Notes: generated from the letters alone by a model not told the origin. A DNA stretch of 64,000 bases from Lucinisca nassula (GCA_963580285.1 OY757011.1:102268316-102332315); one strand, 5' to 3'. Shown: positions 44,747 through 56,465, numbered from the stretch's first letter. Translations and numbers: made by a program.

Positions 44747-46534
44747 AAGAGGGCCCAGAGGGCCCTGGTTCGCTCACCTGATCCAATGTATAACAAGTGG
44801 GACCCGGGCAGGGTCAATTTTGGCCCCAGGGCTATAATTTGAACAATCTTGGTAGAGGTCCACAAGATGAAGCTTCATATCGAATATGAAAGACCTGGGC
44901 TTTCTGGTTTCAGAGAAGAAGATTTTAAAGGTTTACCCTGCATAAAGAAGTCTATGTAAAACAAGATTTGCCCTATATAAGTCTATGTTAAACCAAAGGG
45001 CCCCGGAGCAGGGGCATTTTTGGCCCCAGCACTATAATTTGAACAATATTGGTAGAGGTCCACTAGCTGAAGCTTCATAACAAATATCAAAGACCTAAGC
45101 CTTGTGTTTCAGAGAAGATGATTTTTAAAGATTTTCCCTATATAAGTCTATGTAAAACCAAAGGGCCACATGGCGGAGGCATTTTTGGTCTCAGGGCTTT
45201 TATTTGAACAATCTTTATAGAGGTCCACTAGCTGAAGCTTCATAACAAATATCGAAGACCTAAGCCTTGTGGTTTCAAAGAAGAAGATTTTTCAAGATTT
45301 TCCCTATATACGTCTATGTAAAACCAAAGGGCCCCAGAGCGGGGGCATTTTTGGCCCCAGGGCTATAATTTGAACAATCTTGGTAGAGGTCCACAAGATG
45401 AAGCTTCATACCAAATATCAAAGACCTGGGCCTTGCAGTTTCAGAGGAGAAGATTTTCAAGATTTTCCCTATATAAGCCCATGTAAAACCAAAGGGCCCC
45501 CGTGTGGGGGGCATTTTTAGCTCCAGCACTATAATTTGAACAATCTTGGTAGGGGTCCACTAGATGAAGCTTCATACCAAATATCAAAGACCTGGGCCTT
45601 GCGGTTTCAGAGAAGAAGATTTTTCAAGATTTTCCCTATATAAGCCCATGTAAAACCAAAGGGCCCCCATGTGGGGGGCATTTTTAGCTCCAGCACTATA
45701 ATTTGAACAATCTTGGTAGGGGTCCACTAGATGAAGCTTCATACCAAATATCAAAGACCTGGGCCTTGCGGTTTCAGAGAAGAAGATTTTTCAAGATTTT
45801 CCCTATATAAGCCTATTTAAAAAAAAAGGGCCCTGGTGCGGAGGCATTTTTGGCCCCAGCACTATAATTTGAACAATCTTGGTAGGGGTCCACTAGATGA
45901 AGCTTCATACCAAATATCAAAGACCTGGGCCTTGCGGTTTCAGAGAAGAAGATTTTTCAAGATTTTCCCTATATAAGCCCATGTAAAACCAAAGGGCCCC
46001 CGTGGGGGGCATTTTTAGATTCAGCACTATAATTTGAACAATCTTGGTAGGGGTCCACTAGATAAAGCTTCATACCAAATATCAAAGACCTGGGCCTTGC
46101 GGTTTCAGAGAAGAAGATTTTTAAAGATTTTCCCTATATAAGCCCATGTAAAACCAAAGGGCCCCCGTGCGGGGGCATTTTTGGCCCCAGCACTATAATT
46201 TGAACAATCTTGGTAGGGGTCCACTAGATGAAGCTTCATACCAAATATCAAAGGCCTTGGCCTTGCGGTTTCAGAGAAGAAGATTTTTTAAAGTTTGCGG
46301 TGAAAAAAATCTATTTTTGGATACTGTGACCTATATGTGCAACGGACCGGAACCATTTGAACAACTTTGAAAGGGGACCACCTAAGGATCATTCCTGTGA
46401 AGTTTGGTCAAAATACGATCAGTGGTTTAGGAGGAGATGTCGTTTGAAGAAAAGTTTACGGACGCACGGACGCACGACAGACAAAAAGTGATCCCAAAAG
46501 CTCACCTTGTCACTACGTGACAGGTGAGCTAAAA
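44747..46534 (+). mobile_element. Complete family A HINE-like element (~1.8 kb)
   Basis: The best reference copy. Leader AACAAGAGGGCCCAGAGGGC, subterminal GCTCACCTG (44772-44780), about nine monomers of ~160-200 bp, the unique 3' segment TGCAACGGACCGGAACCATT, a GGACGCACGGACGCACGACA microsatellite (46458-46482), a stem-loop 46499-46530 (AGCTCACCTTGTCAC against GTGACAGGTGAGCT) and CTAAAA. No coding capacity, so mobilisation must be in trans. Confidence 0.8.
46499..46530 (+). other. 3' stem-loop of family A HINE (intact)
   Basis: Stem AGCTCACCTTGTCAC/GTGACAGGTGAGCT around a TAC loop, with a single bulged base. Confidence 0.85.
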
Positions 46535-47906
46535 ACTGTCTCCTGTAAAATTTTCAAAAACTGAGTTAGCCCAGTTTTGCATTGAACAATCGATATACTG
46601 GAAAGTAACACGTCTTCAAACATAACATTATCTAATAAGCAATTATCAAACTGCTTGTAGGTTTACACAGCCGATGCAAAAAATGAGGGTGACAGCATTT
46701 GCGCTCAAAGTCATATTTACCTAATTTTTCAGGACCTAAAATTTACAGTGTACTGTTCTTGGAAGGGTGAACTACAATGTCTTAGAGTATTACTAACCAA
46801 AATTGTCTCATGTCTAAGAAACATTTGTGCCACCACGAGATATTTTTAATAAGTTCTTTGGTCGCCATTTTTCATTCATGGGATTTCTAAACAAAATATC
46901 AACACTTATTTGGAAACGCATATCGCCAAATCGGCTCGACGATGTAACATGACAACTATGCGCCGTGAAACAGGAACCCTTCCTGCATCGTTTTGTGCAA
47001 GTTTAAGTATTTTACAAACTTACGATTAATCATCCATCAGGTCAATTTTATAGTCATTTTTTAATCATAACAGCTGATTGGAAACATTTGTTGTTGAGCA
47101 TGAGGAAGTCATGGCTTTATCACATAAATATTACTACGCCTCAAACATGTCAAACGGAGCTAGGACAAAACATCGGAAAAATTCCGATATCTCCTCAAAG
47201 TTTTTGTTGTTTCATAAATCTAAATGACTTTTGTGCTTAAATTGCTTACAATTGTTCTTGAATAAATGGTAATTCTTCAAAAACATGAATATTTTGGGAC
47301 TATATTTTTGCGTTCGTGTCACCAGATATGGAAGTCCTTAAGTGTTTCCGGTTTCATTGACAAGCCTTTGAAAAAAAAAAAATGTTAACAAATTTCACAA
47401 ATTTTGCACTGTAGACATGTGAATCAAGGTAAGCATTTATAAAGAGACTTAGATTATGGATTTTGCTGTAAGAATGAATAGGTTCAAGAGTTCGATTGTC
47501 AAAAAAACACCACTTATTTGTGTTTCAACATCTAGTCGAATTTACGTTATTGATAGTAAACCTACACCTCGTGACCAAATGTAAACATGTATGGTGGTCA
47601 ATAGAAGACGGCAGTTATGCGCTCTTTGCAATTATTTTGTGGCATACTGTCAATGTTGTTATAATTAAAATATGTGGCCCTGAAAAAGATACATAGTTCT
47701 CTAAGGAAAGAATTTGCTCCACAGGACCAAAATTGTTCCTTTTCAATTTAAACACTTATTGATAAGGGAAACAAAAATAATTTGGCTCCTTTGAATGTGT
47801 ATCCTTTCTTTCTACTTAAACTGCGATCGGTCACATCTGACCATTACTCGCAGGTGTACATTACATGCACACAAGGTTTGCAGGATGAAAGCCTACACAG
47901 TAATCA
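46535..47906. other. Unassigned DNA
   Basis: Low repeat content to the eye, AT-rich, no long coding frame. GAGTTAGCCCAGTTTTGCAT at 46563 is the inverse of the GCAACACTG motif at 38550. Around 47807-47905, GCGATCGGTCACATCTGACC and GCAGGATGAAAGCCTACACA recur at 56953-57040. Confidence 0.4.
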
Positions 47907-47910
47907 TCGG

Positions 47911-48075
47911 CCCCCCGCCCATCTGGGCTTGAAAAAATAAATGGGCTGCATGATGATTCCACGCAGAGCTGAATCCGAAAGCACACAAGGACTGGTAAAC
48001 CGGTTTTATAGAGAATCTAAGCCTGCCCAGGAAAAGCCGTGCAAGTCGGACCCTCCATGCTTATTTATAAACCCT
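47911..48075 (+). mobile_element. SINE-3 copy, 5' part (split)
   Basis: GCCCCCCGCCCATCTGGGCT to TTTATAAACCCTTTTGGTTT. Broken at the CCTATTGGTTTCATTGGG block and continued at 48463. Confidence 0.75.
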
Positions 48076-48462
48076 TTTGGTTTTCTTTTTTTTTTCTCCC
48101 AATACTGTTTTCGGTCGATTCTGGCCATGATAACAGGTTTGGGGTGTGGCACAAAAAGTTTTCAATCCCCATCCCCAAAAAAGAGCTTTGTGACACTGCC
48201 ACCAGCAGATTAAAACTATTTACAAGAAGTCATCAGGGGAAGGAATCCATACCTATCCCCTGCCCAACCCTATGATATTATATTTTGGCCTGAAACCCAT
48301 CAACTGTCTCAAAATAGACAGCTTCGATTGTCAGGCCATTCTAAGTTGCAATTGTCTCTTAAAACCATCCATGTAAGCATTAGGACGGTGAAACTGAAAG
48401 GGATGGGACCTGGTTCTCCTACATCCTCCAACAGCTCCAGATAGGTACCTACTCTTATCTAT
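48076..48462. other. ~390-bp insertion within a SINE-3
   Basis: Starts T-rich after TTTTGGTTT, ends before AAGGTTTCTTTGGGCGACAG. GGTTT on both sides may be a target duplication. Content not recognised. Confidence 0.45.
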
Positions 48463-48600
48463 AAAGGTTTCTTTGGGCGACAGGGCTTCAGGTGTCATTT
48501 AATCTCAATGTCGGGTAAAAGTCACACAAAATTTGAAGCAACTTCTCCAAAATGACCTATATAAGTGTTGACGGGGACGTATAACTTCAAATCAAACAAA
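48463..48600 (+). mobile_element. SINE-3 copy, 3' part (split)
   Basis: TTTGGGCGACAGGGCTTCAG to GTTGACGGGGACGTATAACT plus a CAAACAAAAC tail. Confidence 0.75.
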
Positions 48601-50049
48601 ACAGTGACATGAAAACAAGGGAGACAACTACAACTTCCAATGATTCAGTTGTAGTAGCTGCAGCAGTTATTGTCCACCATACCTTTTTTCTAGACTACTT
48701 TTAGCAACAAATATGTCTGGAAATTGTATTATTTTGATGAACAGTATGGGCACAAATTTGCTGTATACTCTACTGTGGAATATTTTTGAGCAATGGCATT
48801 CTCACACATTGTAGTAGAATAACCTATGAACCTATTTATGCAATTTTATTTTGCTATATTACCATGGAGAATATGTATGAATGCAAATGGATTGAAGCAC
48901 ATAAAGAGAGGTATGTTTTTCTCAATAATTCCTGAATTTCTGAAAATTCTAATAGAACATGTGAATAAGTTGAAATAAATTATGGGCCAAGTAACCTTTC
49001 AAAACACTTTACAGTTTTGCAAAATTCAATTAAACAAATTTTGAACACCACACCATTACCCCACCCACTTTTTGTACATTGGCATCCCCTTAACGTCTTT
49101 ACTCTACCTGAAACACAACATTCTTGGCAAACACTTGCTGTAAACGTTGTGTTCGCTGTTGATAAACGTTGACACATGATCATTTTCCCGAAGTTTGTAT
49201 CGCTATGGGATATGTGAAGGGTTGTCTAAGGACGTGTCACGAGTAAACATCATGATATTCGTGATAGACCCCAGCTGTGACATTTTGGCGGGAGCTAAAC
49301 CGGCGCGTTTTGTTTTGTGTCGATTAGATTTTATCCGGCGTACACTAATGTCCGGGAATTGTACGGAAAAAATGCAGGTAGTGGTGCGTTATCCACAATG
49401 TCCCGAATACGGGTGGTCAGAAATTAATAAAATTAGTATCAAATAAAATTTTAAGCTCCATTCTAAAAGATTATAAAAAGTTTTCATTCTTTAACATTTT
49501 AGGGGTCCATTTTGAAGTTAATTTTTCCGGTAGATTCCCGGATTGTGTCTTGGTTGTTGGGCTTATTGGTGCGTTATCCCTAATATCTCCACTTTAGGTG
49601 GCCAGAAATTAATAAAAGTAATAGTGATTGAAATTTTACGCTCCATTCTAAAGTACTATTAGAAAATATGTTTCATTTTCAACATTTTAGGGGTACATTT
49701 TTTAAGTTAATTGTCAGGAAAATTCCCGGATTTGTCCTGACCCCTGGATGGGTGAGAGTAATACTTTGACCAAATCACTCTGACCACTCTGACTTTGACA
49801 AGACCAAGTAAGTCCAACTGGGGTGTAAAACTCTGACCGTTTACCTGTCTGACCATGATAGATTATACAAATAATCACCCTGAATAAACATTTTAATAGC
49901 CTTTTTACAGGTGATAAACGGGTAATTTTAAGCAATTTCACTTTAAGGACTTTAAAGATAATTAACAAAATTTAATTGCTTATCATCATTATTTTTTTTA
50001 GAATTATAAAACTGGGCTTTAACGAACACAATGGATATAATGTGTATGT
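48601..50049. other. Mostly unassigned DNA with a two-copy ~190-bp repeat
   Basis: GGTGCGTTATCCACAATGTC at 49384 and GGTGCGTTATCCCTAATATC at 49568 start two diverged copies, each containing AGAAATTAATAAAA and TTTTAGGGGT. The GC-richer stretch 49195-49446 is open for 83 codons but has no recognisable domain. Confidence 0.45.
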
Positions 50050-50199
50050 TAACCCTTATCTGTTCACGATAACCCCTATCTTTGCAACCATCTGATCTGG
50101 ATTATGAATTTGTAGCAATAAATTACAACAAGTAATTTGATTGGTTGATAGACAGAAATGGGTGTGGCTTAAATGAATATTCAGCAAGATATGGGTTAA
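50050..50199. mobile_element. MITE with TTAACCCTTATC ends
   Basis: GTTAACCCTTATCTG at the left and GCAAGATATGGGTTAA at the right. The interior GTAATTTGATTGGTTGATAG and GGTGTGGCTTAAATGAATAT is shared with the element at 63474-63676. Confidence 0.65.
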
Positions 50200-50342
50200 G
50201 TAGATCTATCTACTTAGCAATCAAGACTCAGTATGTAGAATTAAGCTTAACATTATGAAAACATAACTATGTAATTCCAATCCCCGTAAACCCTGCTTTA
50301 ATATTGTAAAAATGGGGTTTACCGGGGTACACATGATTTTTT

Positions 50343-50484
50343 TCTGTTTGAAGACCTTGAGTGTTGGCCCAGGTCTTTGATATTTGGTATGGAGCTTCAA
50401 CTAGTGGAACCCTACCAAGATTGTTCAAATTATAGTGCTGGGGCCAAAAATGCCCCCACTCAGGGGCCCTTTGTTCTTTTTTGT
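50343..50484 (-). repeat. Single family A HINE monomer, minus strand
   Basis: The reverse complement reads GGCCCCAGCACTATAATTTG, then TTGGTAGGGTTCCACTAGT. An isolated unit without leader or stem-loop. Confidence 0.75.
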
Positions 50485-50619
50485 TGACATGATTCCATAG
50501 ATTGAGTTGAATTCGACCATGATTGATCAGTTAGCACAGCCTTAGCGAAAATATAAACCGACAAGCACAATCAGCAAAAAGACTGGTCTTCTTTATACTT
50601 AGCACCCTCCTTTCCAACA

Positions 50620-50860
50620 CTGCATGAACAACACATTATTATTATTTACATTATTATTATTATTATCGTTTGTAATCATTATTATTGTTATTGTTAAATG
50701 TCCTTTCCTACAAACCATATTAGCTAGTGTTTATCCACTTTATTTTTATCACATTAATAACTATTATAATAACAATAGTTGTGGTAAAGGTAGTAGTACA
50801 GTGATAGTAGTACTTGTACCAAAGAAGACCAGAAATACGAAAATATCATAATTTTTCATC
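50620..50860. repeat. ATT-rich low-complexity region
   Basis: TTATTATTATT-type runs at 50634-50670, then AT-rich text without element ends. Confidence 0.5.
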
Positions 50861-51089
50861 TTATTATTGTTTTTTATTCCGGCGGTAAAGTTTACAATGT
50901 ATTTGTATCGGCGTGTTTTCGTAATGTGGGTGAGAGTGTGAATCAGTGCCAGATCAAAGTTTGGAGTGCTCGAGCTCCGGGTCCTCCTCTTTCTGTGCTC
51001 TTGACTGGATGGATGCTGGCGCAGGCTCTAGTATGGCACACTTCATGTTTCTCTTCCCTTCCACCTCAACGTGAAGACATCCTGCACGG

Positions 51090-51325
51090 CCCCCGCCCAT
51101 CGGGGCTTGAAGAAACAGATGGCTGCATGATGCTTCCAGAGCTGAGCGGTGCGAGTCAGCCCGTCCATGTTTACAAACCCTATTGGTTTCATTGGGCGGA
51201 AGGGCTTGAGATGTCATTTCATCTCACTGTCGGATAAAAGTCCAACAAAATTGGAAGCAACGTCTCCAAAATGACCTTTACAGTGTTGACGAGAACGTTA
51301 AACCTCAAATCAAACAAACAAACAT
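51090..51325 (+). mobile_element. SINE-3 copy, sense
   Basis: GCCCCCGCCCATCGGGGCTT to GTTAAACCTCAAATCAAACA with a CAAACAAACA tail. About 50 bp is missing from the central core between GATGCTTCCAGAGCTGAG and CGGTGCGAGTCAG. Confidence 0.8.
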
Positions 51326-51429
51326 TCTGCAATCGAATGGTCTAAACTACAACTTCGACTTCTTTCGTCAAGGATATTCGACCGCGGAATTACCCTATGG
51401 GGCGCCGTTTTACTATTTAATCCGTATTA

Positions 51430-51560
51430 ATAGATATCCATAAATCGAATTATGGATATCCGGATATCCATAATTCGAATTATGGATATCCATAAATCGA
51501 ATTATGGATATCCATAATTCCATAATTCGATTTATGGATATCCATTATTCATCTGATTTA
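51430..51560. repeat. ATGGATATCCAT palindrome array, left block
   Basis: Closely spaced ATGGATATCCAT and TCGAATTATGGATATCC units in both phases. Confidence 0.9.
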
Positions 51561-51733
51561 TGATTTATGAACCAGTCGTAAGATCTGGAAATTCCGACCA
51601 ACGCATCCTGTCCCTCTGGAATCATCTCTATGAAGACTGCGCACCTAAGGACACTGAAAGTCGGAGTATCAGGCAGATTCAGATATATCTCCTGGCCCCC
51701 GCCCATTGGGGCTTTGAGAAATAGATTTGGCTG

Positions 51734-52320
51734 CGCCGGCCTCGGTAGCTCAGTCAGATGCGCGTCTGACTGGTGATCAGGAGAAAGCGGGTTCGATACC
51801 TGCTGGGGACGGCAACTTTCATTCGTGGAGACTGATCATGAAATATTTTCTATGGTCATTTTCTCCCTTCCGCTGATTCAAGAAGGGCAGTTCTCAGTTT
51901 CTGGCGAAAGAATGTGCACTGTACTGGTTAACCGCTTATGTATAGGCCAGCCAAGGAAAGGTGTTTGTTTGATTTGAGGTTTAACGCCCCCGTCAACACT
52001 GTAAAGGTCATTTTGGAGACATTGCTTCCAATTTTGTGGGACTTTTACCCGACATTGAGATGAAATGACGTCACAAGCCCTGTCGCCCAAAAAACCAATA
52101 GGGTTTACAAGCATGGACGGACCGACTCGCACCGCTTTGCCTGGGTAAGCTTAGATCCTCTAAGCGGTTTACCAGTATTCGTGTGTGCGTCGGTTTCAGC
52201 TCTGCGTGGAAGCATCATGCAGCCCATATATTTCTTCAAGCCCCGATGGGTGTAGATAGGTAATCTGACCCGGCTAAAATATGTCTGGGCCGTTAAACCC
52301 CAACACAAACAAACAAACAA
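51734..52320 (+). mobile_element. SINE-2 inserted in SINE-3, 11-bp TSD
   Basis: tRNA-like head GGCCTCGGTAGCTCAGTCAG with B-box GGGTTCGATACC (51789-51800). The 3' part resumes at 52251 (GATAGGTAATCTGACCCGGC) and ends CCGTTAAACCCCAACACAAA with CAAA repeats. AGATTTGGCTG is duplicated without mismatch on both sides. Confidence 0.88.
51963..52250 (-). mobile_element. SINE-3 inserted in SINE-2
   Basis: Full antisense SINE-3, from GTTTGATTTGAGGTTTAACG to CAAGCCCCGATGGG. It interrupts the SINE-2 core at AAGTGTGGATAGG. A short GTGT is repeated at the junctions. Confidence 0.85.
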
Positions 52321-52689
52321 AGATTTGGCTGAATGAGCTGAGAGTACTGGTAAACCGTTTTGAAGGTCTAAGCCTGTCCAAACGAAGTCGTACGAGTCAA
52401 TGGGCAACAGCGATTGAGATATCATTTCATCTCAATGAAGGCTTAATGCCCAACATAATTGGAAGCAACGTCTCCAAAATGAAATAGTATTGAAGGGGAC
52501 GTTAAACCTCAAATCAAACAAAACATATCTCTCCCACACCATAGGATACCACTAAGCCTACCCTATATTACCTCCATTTCCATCCCGGCTTTTATTACAC
52601 ACCTAACTCGGAATCCTGACGGGAAAAGACGAGATTTTTTTTCTTTTGCAAAGGGAGCAGTCATTTTTCATTAGGTTTATTTGCGGAGG

Positions 52690-53155
52690 AGAATTATGGA
52701 TATCCGTAATTCGATTTAAGGATATCCATAAATCAGCCGAATAATGGATATCCATAATTCGAAATAAGGATATCCATAATTCGTTTTATGGATATCCATA
52801 TTTCGATCTGAATTAATGATATCCATAAATCGATTTATGGATATCCATAATTCGATTTATGGATATCCATAATTTGATTTATGGATATCCATAAATCAGA
52901 CGAATAATGGATATCCATAATTCGATTTATGGATATCAATAAATCGAATAATGGATATCCATTATTCGATTTATGGATATCATTAATTCAGTTCGATTTA
53001 TGAATATCCATAATTCGAATTATGGATATCCATAATTCGAATTATGGATACCCATAAATATTTATGGATATCCATAAATAATAATGGATATCCATATTTC
53101 GAATTATGGATATCCATAATTCGAAGTATGGATATCCATAAATAATTATGGATTC
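52690..53155. repeat. ATGGATATCCAT palindrome array, right block
   Basis: About twenty ATGGATATCCAT palindromes at ~20-bp intervals with spacers AATTCGATTT, AAATCGAATA and AAATCAGACGAATA. Confidence 0.9.
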
Positions 53156-53756
53156 ATGTAAATACGGATTAAATAGTAATACGGCGCCCCATATTACCCA
53201 ACGTACTGAATCGTAGGGAAAGGTATCGAAACGTTACAGATACCTATTTCTTACATCACCGTCTATCATCGACACCGGAAATAGAATCCCGGTGAATCGA
53301 TACAAAGCGAAAGTAGGCATGGAGCACGGTGAGTGTAGCCTTTATTCCTGATCTATTTTCTGCAAGTGCAGGGTAAATTGATTTCCTTGAAATAACAGAG
53401 GGATTTCTGCAACATTTGATGCGTTTTTCGAAGCTGTATGTTTCGATTTAAAGTCAAGAACACAATTTTATCGAGGCTTGGTACTGAGTGAAGACCAGCA
53501 TTTTCGAAAATCGGTTTCAGATTTTATAATTCCTTGATTTATTTCCACTTAAACTTTCTTTTACCTGTTTCCGTTTATAACGGGTAGTAAATGAAAACTT
53601 TCAGTGGTCATGATTTTATCATGCACTAAGCGTATTTATTAAAAACTAAAAGTCCACGTGTACGGCGTTTAGTTGTTTACAACCAGATAGCTGTACGGAA
53701 TATAGTCAAAAAAGTGTACGGCGAATAGGAATGGCTACTCCTTTATTCAGAATCAG

Positions 53757-53870
53757 AAATGTTACTGGTGACACGTTAAATGACATTCATACACCAGGAC
53801 TTGAATCAGAATCAGAATTGTTACTGGTGATACGTCAAATGACATTCATACACCAGGACCTGTGATGTGG
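53757..53870 (-). repeat. Two ~60-bp tandem units at the LINE family 2 tail
   Basis: CAGAATCAGAAATGTTACTG and CAGAATCAGAATTGTTACTG each continue to TGACATTCATACACCAGGAC. They lie at the 3' side of the minus-strand LINE. Confidence 0.75.
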
Positions 53871-54816
53871 GAAGTTAGTCCCTAGCTCTAACCAAAGAGG
53901 TAAATTTAGCCACACAATCATCAGCACCTTCAACTGTCGAAATTATCGAATCGGGAAGGGCATTCCAATCTCTAATGGTTCTGGGGAAGAACGACTCTTT
54001 ATAAATGTCAGTTCTTGCAGTGAGGGTCTGAAACGCCAACGAATGGTGTGTCTAGCTGGGGGAACAAGGTAATCTGTTGGAATCTGTTTCTATAAAAGGA
54101 TTAGCCTACTGTCTTTTCTCCTTTTCTTGAGAGACTCCCATTTTAATTTTCCAAGTATTCCAGTCATGCTCCCAGTTTCAAAGCAGTAATTGCCTCTTAC
54201 AAATCTAGCAGCTCTATTATTTCATCGTTAAGGACCACTCCACTGGGGTCCCAGATACAACTATCATATTCCAAGATTGGGCGAACAAGACCTTTTTATG
54301 CTGCCTCTTTTACATCCTGAGGGCACTGATGAAGATTTCGCCTCAGGAAATCAAGGGTATTTGCATTAGTACACATGTTGCTTGTATGAGTATTCCATCT
54401 CAAGTTGTGTGAGATTGTCACTCCAAGGTATTTAATGGAGTCCACATTCTCGAGGACCGTTCCCTCTAAGGTGTAAGAAGCCTCATCTTTATTAGATCTC
54501 TTCCTACTTATCTGCATAATATTGCATTTAACTGGTTGAAATCTCATGCCCCATTTTCGGACCCAACATCCTAATCTATCTATATCAGCCTGAAGTTTCA
54601 ATGAGTCATCTGTATCTCTAATTTCCCGGTAACAAACACAATCATTTGCGAACAGTCTTATTTCTGAGTCAATGTCAGTGGAAATATCAATGATGTACAG
54701 GGAAAACAAAAGTGGACCAAGAACGGTCCCTTGCGGGACTCCAGACAAAACTGGAGCCCACTCTGAAGGTTCACCATTAACAACAACCCTCTGTTTTCTG
54801 TAGCAAAGAAAGGAAC
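53871..54816 (-). pseudogene. LINE family 2, copy A: reverse transcriptase with FAND for FADD
   Basis: Minus strand, open over 54296-54748 (150 codons): SGVPQGTVLGPLLFSLYI, IRLFANDCVCYREIRD, MRFQPVKCNIMQISRKRS, SIKYLGVTISHNLRWNTHT and LDFLRRNLHQCPQDVKEAA. The metal-binding motif has Asn for the first Asp (FAND), which should abolish catalysis. The copy is 5'-truncated at about 54816 and abuts the 3' end of copy B. It belongs to the same broad CR1/Jockey-like group as family 1 but is clearly distinct. Confidence 0.82.
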
Positions 54817-56465
54817 CTGTGATGGGAAGTTAGTCCCTAGCTCTCATTAAAGAGGTAAACTTAGATACACAATCCTCAGCATATTCAGCTGCTGAAATAA
54901 TCGAATCGGGATTGGCATTCCAATCTGTAATAGTTTGGGGGAAGTATGATTCTTTATAAATATCAGTTTTTGCAGTAAGGTTCTGAAACTCCATTCCAAT
55001 GAATGATGATTACATTTAACGGGCTGAAATCTCATGTCCCATTTTCGGGCCCAACATCCTGATCTATCTATATCATTCTGAAGTTTCAGTGAACCATCTG
55101 GATCTCTAATTTCCTGGTAGCAAACACAATCGTCTGCGAACAGTCTTATTGCAAAGTCAGTGTCAGTGGAAACAACACTGATGTACAGGGAGAATAACAG
55201 TGGACCAAGAACAGTACCTTGTGGGACCCCAGACAAAACATGGTGCCCACTCTGAAGATTCACCATTAACAACAACGCGGTTTTCTGTAGCAAAGAATGG
55301 AATCTATCCATATGAGAGTATTTCCCCCAATGCGATAACCAAATAACTTAGATTTAAGTAGTTCATGTGGTGTGGTGTCAAAAGCTTTCTCGAAGTCCAG
55401 AATAAATGTGTCTACATGTCCACCTTTGTCCAAGATTTTTGCTCAATCATTAACAGTTGTTCTCAACTCAGTTTCGCAACTATGCCTTTTCTTTAATGCA
55501 TGCTATCTTTCTGACAAAAGTTTATGTTCACCCAAGTGGGCCATGATGTTTGAGCAGACTATATGTTCCAGCAATTTACACAGAACACAATTCAGAGACA
55601 TAGGGTGATAATTATGATTAAGTGCCCTATCTCCTTTTTTTGAAGAGTGGGCAAATGTTCGCTTTGTGTCATTCTTTGGGGATTTCACCCATATCAAGAG
55701 ACTGTTAAAAAGGTGGACAAAAAACTGGATCTAACTCTTTTGCTAGTTCCTTCAGGAATCTAGGATGGAGCTCATCAGGTTCTAAAGCTTTAGTGGGGTT
55801 TAAGCCTTTAAGTAACTTGGTCACTCCTGCCGATGACACAACAATAGTATCCATAAATGGGGCCGATCTTCTTGTCAATGGAACCTCCGTGAACTCAGTT
55901 TTATTAAACGCATCATTGAATTGACCAACTAGTTCCCCTGCCCTTTCAGAGTCTGATTCAGCAACCCCGTTCCCTCCACTTTTATTAAGGGGCGAGATAC
56001 CTTGTCTGTCTTTCTTCTGACTATTGATATATCTGTAGAAAATAGAGGTGGAGGCAATGATCCGGAATCGATACAATCATTATCAACCCACAGCTCCCAT
56101 CAGAGACACCAAAGTGAAAGAACCACAAACATGAAACAACAGACCCCAACGGAAACACCAATAGCGAAGAGCCAAAATGACAGCCACCCCTCCCCTACCC
56201 CACAAAACGGCCAAATGGCCATCCACAATAAAATAATATAAGCGACACAAACACCCAAAGACAAACCATAACAAAAATAACCGCAACAGAAGAACCTCTT
56301 TGATTTGCCTTTACATCACCTATTGAGTTATTCACAAACAAACCATGCTGATTTTTTATATATATCAGTCTTGATCTCACGTCTCAAGTTTTCAAATTTT
56401 GTCCGGAGTTTACCACTTCCCGTCTTTTTTGCATGTGCATGAATCTTATTTCTTCTGCGAAAGAG
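54817..56465 (-). pseudogene. LINE family 2, copy B: reverse transcriptase remnant
   Basis: Minus strand, 5' to 3': KFENLRREIKTDIYKK (near 56380), then a ~220-bp insert at 56083-56305. Then GLNPTKALEPDELHPRFLKE (55790), FAHSSKKGDRALNHNYHPMS (55630), SGVPQGTVLGPLLFSLYI (55210), IRLFADDCVCYQEIRD (55130) and WDMRFQPVKC (55030). About 470 bp found in copy A (KYLGVTI region) are deleted after PVKCN. FADD is intact, but frameshifts separate the blocks. Confidence 0.82.
56083..56305 (+). repeat. Unclassified insert in LINE copy B, shared with 62762-62885
   Basis: GCCAAAATGACAGCCACCCC, AAATGGCCATCCACAATAAA and TATAAGCGACACAAACACCC match the text at 62762-62885 with similar order and spacing. Confidence 0.6.

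Larger units (their letters stand above)
51694..52524 (+). mobile_element. Outer SINE-3 of a three-level SINE nest
   Basis: The sense SINE-3 begins GGCCCCCGCCCATTGGGGCT, is cut after AGATTTGGCTG (51723-51733), and resumes at the second AGATTTGGCTG (52321-52331) through GTTAAACCTCAAATCAAACA. Confidence 0.85.
51390..53199. mobile_element. TIR element built of GGATATCC palindromes, 6-bp TSD
   Basis: The element proper is 51396-53193. Inverted ends TATGGGGCGCCGTTTTACTA and the inverse extend ~36 bp to AATCCGTATT. TTACCC is duplicated at 51390-51395 and 53194-53199. The body is two blocks (51430-51560, 52690-53155) of ATGGATATCCAT palindromes joined by AATTCGAATT-type spacers. A ~6-bp target is reported for IS3EU-type elements, but I would not insist. 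No transposase. Confidence 0.8.

Noticed and set aside
51734..51810. Functional tRNA genes (also 6630-6704, 40300-40362, 62590-62668)
   Set aside because: A/B-box-like heads are present, but the clover-leaf is incomplete and each continues into a SINE body with target duplications.
52690..53155. CRISPR or origin-like iterons in the GGATATCC array
   Set aside because: The spacers are themselves repetitive, and the array is bounded by TIRs with a target duplication, so it is part of a transposon.
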